Part shown: piece by piece, positions 61,701 through 64,000 of the stretch
Numbering within the stretch: the stretch's first letter is position 1
How the letters are laid out: every line of letters begins with the position of its first letter
Source: Pseudomonas sp. Irchel s3h14
Lineage (GTDB): Bacteria > Pseudomonadota > Gammaproteobacteria > Pseudomonadales > Pseudomonadaceae
DNA length: 64,000 nucleotides
Assembly (NCBI RefSeq): GCF_900187425.1
Contig: NZ_FYDJ01000004.1
Coordinates: 414,958 to 478,957 of the forward strand
Reading direction: 5' to 3'
The notes under the pieces: generated by a model
What the model was told of the DNA's origin: nothing
Databases searched by the model: none
What the model saw: the letters and a program-made list of their open reading frames with translations, nothing else
Program-made: the position numbers and the translations under genes

Positions 61701-64000
61701 CACGGTCAGCGTGGCCGCCAATGGTGACGTCACGCTCGACCAGATCCGCGCCGTAGTGCATCCCGACACCACCAATCCCGATGATTCGAAGACTCTATCG
61801 GCGGACAACCTGGTAACGCTGACAGCGACCAAGACCGATGGGGACGGTGACAGTGCCCAGGCGACGCTCAACATCGGGCAGAACCTGGTGTTCAAGGACG
61901 ACGGGCCAAGCATCAACACCACCGGCGAGGAGCCAACGCTGACGGTGGACGAGACAACCCTGGCAACCAACGCCACCCAGAGCTTTGCCGCCAACTTCAC
62001 CTCAGCGTTTGGCGCCGATGGCGCGGGTACATTGACCTATACGCTGGGCGTGGTAGCGGGCGCCTCCGGGCTGACCGACACAGCCACCAACGAGGCAGTC
62101 AACCTGTCGCTCAACGGCACAGTGGTGGAAGGCCGCACGGCCACGAGCAACGAGCTGGTATTCACGGTGAGCGTCGCCGCCAATGGCGACGTCACGCTCG
62201 ACCAGATCCGCGCCGTGGTGCATCCCGACACCACCAATCCCGATGATTCGAAGACTCTGTCGGCGGACAATCTGGTGACGCTGACGGCAACCAAGACCGA
62301 TGGCGACGGCGACAGCGTCCAGGCAACCCTCAACATCGGGCAGAACCTGGTGTTCAAGGACGACGGGCCGAGCATCAACACCACCGGTGAGGAGCCAACG
62401 CTGACGGTGGACGAGACGCTGCTGGGCACCAACGCCACCCAGAGCTTCGCCGCCAACTTCACCTCGGCGTTTGGCGCTGATGGCGCTGGCACGCTGACCT
62501 ATGCGCTGGGCGTGGTGGCGGGTGCCTCCGGGCTCACCGACACGGCCACCGGCCAGGCGGTAAACCTGTCGCTCAACGGCACAGTGGTCGAAGGCCGCAC
62601 AGCCACGAGCAACGAGCTGGTATTCACGGTGAGCGTCGCCGCCAATGGTGACGTTACGCTCGACCAGATCCGCGCCGTGGTGCATCCCGACACCACCAAT
62701 CCCGATGATTCGAAAACTCTGACCTCGGACAATCTGGTAACGCTGACGGCAACCAAGACCGATGGCGACGGCGACAGCGTCCAGGCGACCCTCAACATCG
62801 GGTCGAACCTGGTGTTCAAGGACGACGGGCCGAGCATCAGCACCACCGGCGCCGAGCCGACGCTGACGGTCGATGAAACGGTGCTGGCGACCAATGCCAC
62901 CCAGAACTTTGCCGCCAACTTCAGCTCGGCGTTTGGCGCTGATGGCGCCGGCACGCTGACCTATGCGCTGGGCGTGGTGGCAGGTGCCTCCGGGCTGACC
63001 GACACGGCCACCGGCCAGGCGGTAAACCTGTCGCTCAACGGCACAGTGGTGGAAGGCCGCACGGCCACGAGCAACGAGCTGGTGTTCACAGTGAGCGTCG
63101 TCGCCAATGGTGACGTCACGCTCGACCAGATCCGCGCCGTGGTGCATCCCGACACCACCAATCCCGATGATTCGAAAACTCTGTCGGCGGACAACCTGGT
63201 GACGCTGATAGCAACCAAGACCGATGGCGACGGCGACAGCGCCCAGGCGACCCTCAACATCGGGTCGAACCTGGTGTTCAAGGACGACGGGCCGAGCATC
63301 AGCACCACCGGCGCGGAGCCGACGCTGACGGTAGACGAGACAACCCTGGCAACCAACGCCACCCAGAGCTTTGCCGCCAACTTCACCTCGGCGTTTGGCG
63401 CTGATGGCGCCGGCACACTGACCTATGCGCTGGGCGTGGTGGCGGGGGCTTCCGGGCTGACCGACACGGCCACCAACGAGGCGGTCAACCTGTCGCTCAA
63501 CGCCGGCGTGGTCGAAGGCCGCACGGCCACGACCAACCAGCTGGTATTCACGGTCAGCGTCGCCGCCAATGGCAACGTCACGCTCGACCAGATCCGCGCC
63601 GTAGTGCATCCCGATGCCACCAATCCCGATGATTCGAAGACTCTATCGGCGGACAATCTGGTGACGCTGACGGCGACCAAGACCGATGGCGACGGTGACA
63701 GCGCCCAGGCGACCCTCAACATCGGGCAGAACCTGGTGTTCAAGGACGACGGCCCAACACTCTCGTTCGGCAACCTGATCGGGACCGGTAGCGTCCTTGC
63801 GCAATACGGGTTCTGGAACAATACGGCCGGAGCCGACGGGCTGGGTGCAACCGGTCTGAATATCTCGTTGGTGAATGGCCAGTTCACCATCGTCAGGCCA
63901 GACAACACGACCGCGACCGGGACCGGCACGCTCACCGAGCTGGTGCCCTCACCGGATGGCGACGGCGCGTACCAATTCGCAGGGACGTTGACCGGCGATT
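58732..64000 (+). CDS. Large DUF5801-repeat RTX adhesin (partial, 3' end beyond window)
   Basis: The frame is open from ATG 58732 (MAINKKNSALTSNPTPTVTT) to the window edge, at least 1756 residues. The N-terminal 600 residues hold Ig-like, Asp- and Thr-rich segments without signal peptide. From 60521 there are seven tandem 154-residue repeats with FKDDGPSI, VDETVL, GAGTLTYALGVVAG and TDGDGDSAQATLNIG, the DUF5801 repeats-in-toxin pattern. After 63755 a different segment begins. Such proteins are exported by T1SS and act in attachment or biofilm. GGAG lies 8 bases before the ATG. The C-terminal secretion signal is outside. Confidence 0.88.
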   Translation, partial: MAINKKNSALTSNPTPTVTTDLSDYAPGSTATITASGFAAGSTVKLEVDHATGAGADNLWGTPDDVLDTDTGEGHEPWYVTDGGAGDLDGQVNGSVTTSWYVNPDDSAGATFLLTAASAGDDRVFGTSDDSVATTSFTDNALSVVATGVNVTLDETAGLQNGTATPSPAEDANDNDTLVALPSIFSTRLTALGAGAATGAALSGYTGAVGNTGSDAFTLTAAPGGSIIDISFVGSTGAPLNGVDSELDTLDGTSILLYTDTNNNIVLGRAGGPTGAIVFAAYIEETGTPVTGGKIWTVQYQPLKNLINPNPDDPLNLLNKVFIGASQDLVFSLANAPSGQNLFLMFTTATPTVVDDGGVLRITDPTIIATGKNPADQSSGVNINTGDTINTSQAGGPTTFGTNSQMITEQEGIRFSFVTGARQNVTIPNLDQNEADLESNIDFTNVFNTKTATFDVVQLQSGKSAVVKVSAFSTAAEPGVNFINGYVGDTSVAITNVRVINISTGAVIENSAGPENDPAITISFTGGVATITGVKAGYKIEYTTTSEHNRVLVENGAALDARGNDHADFDIGGFKLLQASVASAEIGSKIIFEDDGPSISTTGTEPALTVDETVLTTNATESFAANFSSAFGVDGAGTLTYALGVVAGASGLTDTATNEAVNLSLNGTVVEGRTATTNQLVFTVSVAANGDVTLDQIRAVVHPDTTNPDDSKTLTSDNLVTLTATKTDGDGDSAQATLNIGQNLVFKDDGPSINTTGTEPTLAVDETLLDTDATQNYAANFTSAFGADGAGTLTYALGVVAGASGLTDTATNEAVNLSLNGTVVEGRTATTNQLVFTVSVAANGDVTLDQIRAVVHPDTTNPDDSTSLSADNLVTLTATKTDGDGDSVQATLNIGQNLVFKDDGPSINTTGAEPTLTVDETLLDTDATQNYAANFSSAFGADGAGTLTYALGVIAGASGLVDTASGQAVNLSLNAGVVEGRTATSNVLVFTVSVAANGDVTLDQIRAVVHPDTTNPDDSKTLSADNLVTLTATKTDGDGDSAQATLNIGQNLVFKDDGPSINTTGEEPTLTVDETTLATNATQSFAANFTSAFGADGAGTLTYTLGVVAGASGLTDTATNEAVNLSLNGTVVEGRTATSNELVFTVSVAANGDVTLDQIRAVVHPDTTNPDDSKTLSADNLVTLTATKTDGDGDSVQATLNIGQNLVFKDDGPSINTTGEEPTLTVDETLLGTNATQSFAANFTSAFGADGAGTLTYALGVVAGASGLTDTATGQAVNLSLNGTVVEGRTATSNELVFTVSVAANGDVTLDQIRAVVHPDTTNPDDSKTLTSDNLVTLTATKTDGDGDSVQATLNIGSNLVFKDDGPSISTTGAEPTLTVDETVLATNATQNFAANFSSAFGADGAGTLTYALGVVAGASGLTDTATGQAVNLSLNGTVVEGRTATSNELVFTVSVVANGDVTLDQIRAVVHPDTTNPDDSKTLSADNLVTLIATKTDGDGDSAQATLNIGSNLVFKDDGPSISTTGAEPTLTVDETTLATNATQSFAANFTSAFGADGAGTLTYALGVVAGASGLTDTATNEAVNLSLNAGVVEGRTATTNQLVFTVSVAANGNVTLDQIRAVVHPDATNPDDSKTLSADNLVTLTATKTDGDGDSAQATLNIGQNLVFKDDGPTLSFGNLIGTGSVLAQYGFWNNTAGADGLGATGLNISLVNGQFTIVRPDNTTATGTGTLTELVPSPDGDGAYQFAGTLTGD
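60521..63754 (+). repeat. Seven tandem 462-bp repeats in the adhesin gene
   Basis: The landmark CGAGCATC or its variant recurs at 60521, 60983, 61445, 61907, 62369, 62831 and 63293, exactly 462 bases apart, and the array ends at 63754. The units are nearly identical at the DNA level, so recombination between them is likely. Confidence 0.92.

Noticed and set aside
60262..63609. Long minus-strand open frames of about 500 codons opposite the adhesin repeats
   Set aside because: They repeat with the same 462-bp period as the adhesin and arise from its codon bias.
60521..63754. The 462-bp array as a CRISPR or satellite array
   Set aside because: It stays in one reading frame throughout and encodes DUF5801 domains.

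Overview
The window looks like the chromosome of a Pseudomonas of the fluorescens/mandelii type. The evidence is a DUF1652 gene, a REP doublet built on GTGGGAGCGAGCTTGCTCGC, a PsmE-like mannuronan C5-epimerase with its own type I exporter, and Pseudomonas-type ars and copper genes. About two thirds of the window is accessory DNA with several layers of mobile elements.

Region by region: (1) 1-2221 holds an acyl-CoA ligase-like gene overlapping a thermostable-hemolysin gene, then a cytochrome b561. (2) 2421-3173 is a lone short tyrosine recombinase flanked by 28-bp imperfect inverted repeats; its ribosome binding site lies in a perfect 10-bp hairpin. (3) 3690-15466 is a nested structure. A 110-codon gene is split by an 11.4-kb IS66-type transposon (3755-15190) with an exact 8-bp target duplication. 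The IS66 tnpC is itself split by a RIT element carrying three overlapping tyrosine recombinases and 29-bp inverted repeats. The cargo between the normal IS66 right end (9589) and a second, diverged right end (15190) is a leftward copper-tolerance cluster. (4) 15695-18642 holds two integron gene cassettes with attC sites and no integrase (one HEPN/AbiU2-like, one DUF1905/YdeI-like), a block of AAACGCGACA repeats, and an orphan gene. (5) 18751-20048 is an IS1111-type IS110-family element.

(6) 20067-31561 is a large arsenic cluster: arsJ, a GAPDH, a phosphatase, arsH, acr3, two arsC and arsR in one leftward run; then a flavoprotein with a cysteine-rich tail, arsN1-like, a MarR regulator, a divergent MFS exporter, arsO and a second arsR. 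Arsenate can be reduced by ArsC and exported by Acr3, or fixed by GAPDH as 1-arseno-3-phosphoglycerate and exported by ArsJ; ArsH and ArsN1 deal with organic arsenicals. (7) 31751-35458 is an operon of two paralogous LssY_C-domain lipoproteins and an alpha/beta hydrolase lipoprotein. (8) 35459-41095 is a loose set of genes (RHH protein, SulP transporter, GFA protein, KfrA-like) among dispersed repeats. (9) 41273-46176 is an AT-rich Tn7-like transposition module (TnsA-like, TnsB, TnsC, TniQ), followed by a thymidylate-kinase-like gene.

(10) 47447-58418 is more core-like: DUF1652, a modular epimerase/acetylesterase with RTX repeats, a complete type I secretion system (ATPase, HlyD, TolC), a decayed 3' piece of a formaldehyde dehydrogenase gene, and its usual partner gfa. 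(11) From 58732 to the window edge is a large DUF5801 repeat adhesin with seven near-identical 462-bp repeats. Functions are read from motifs and family knowledge; no database search was run.
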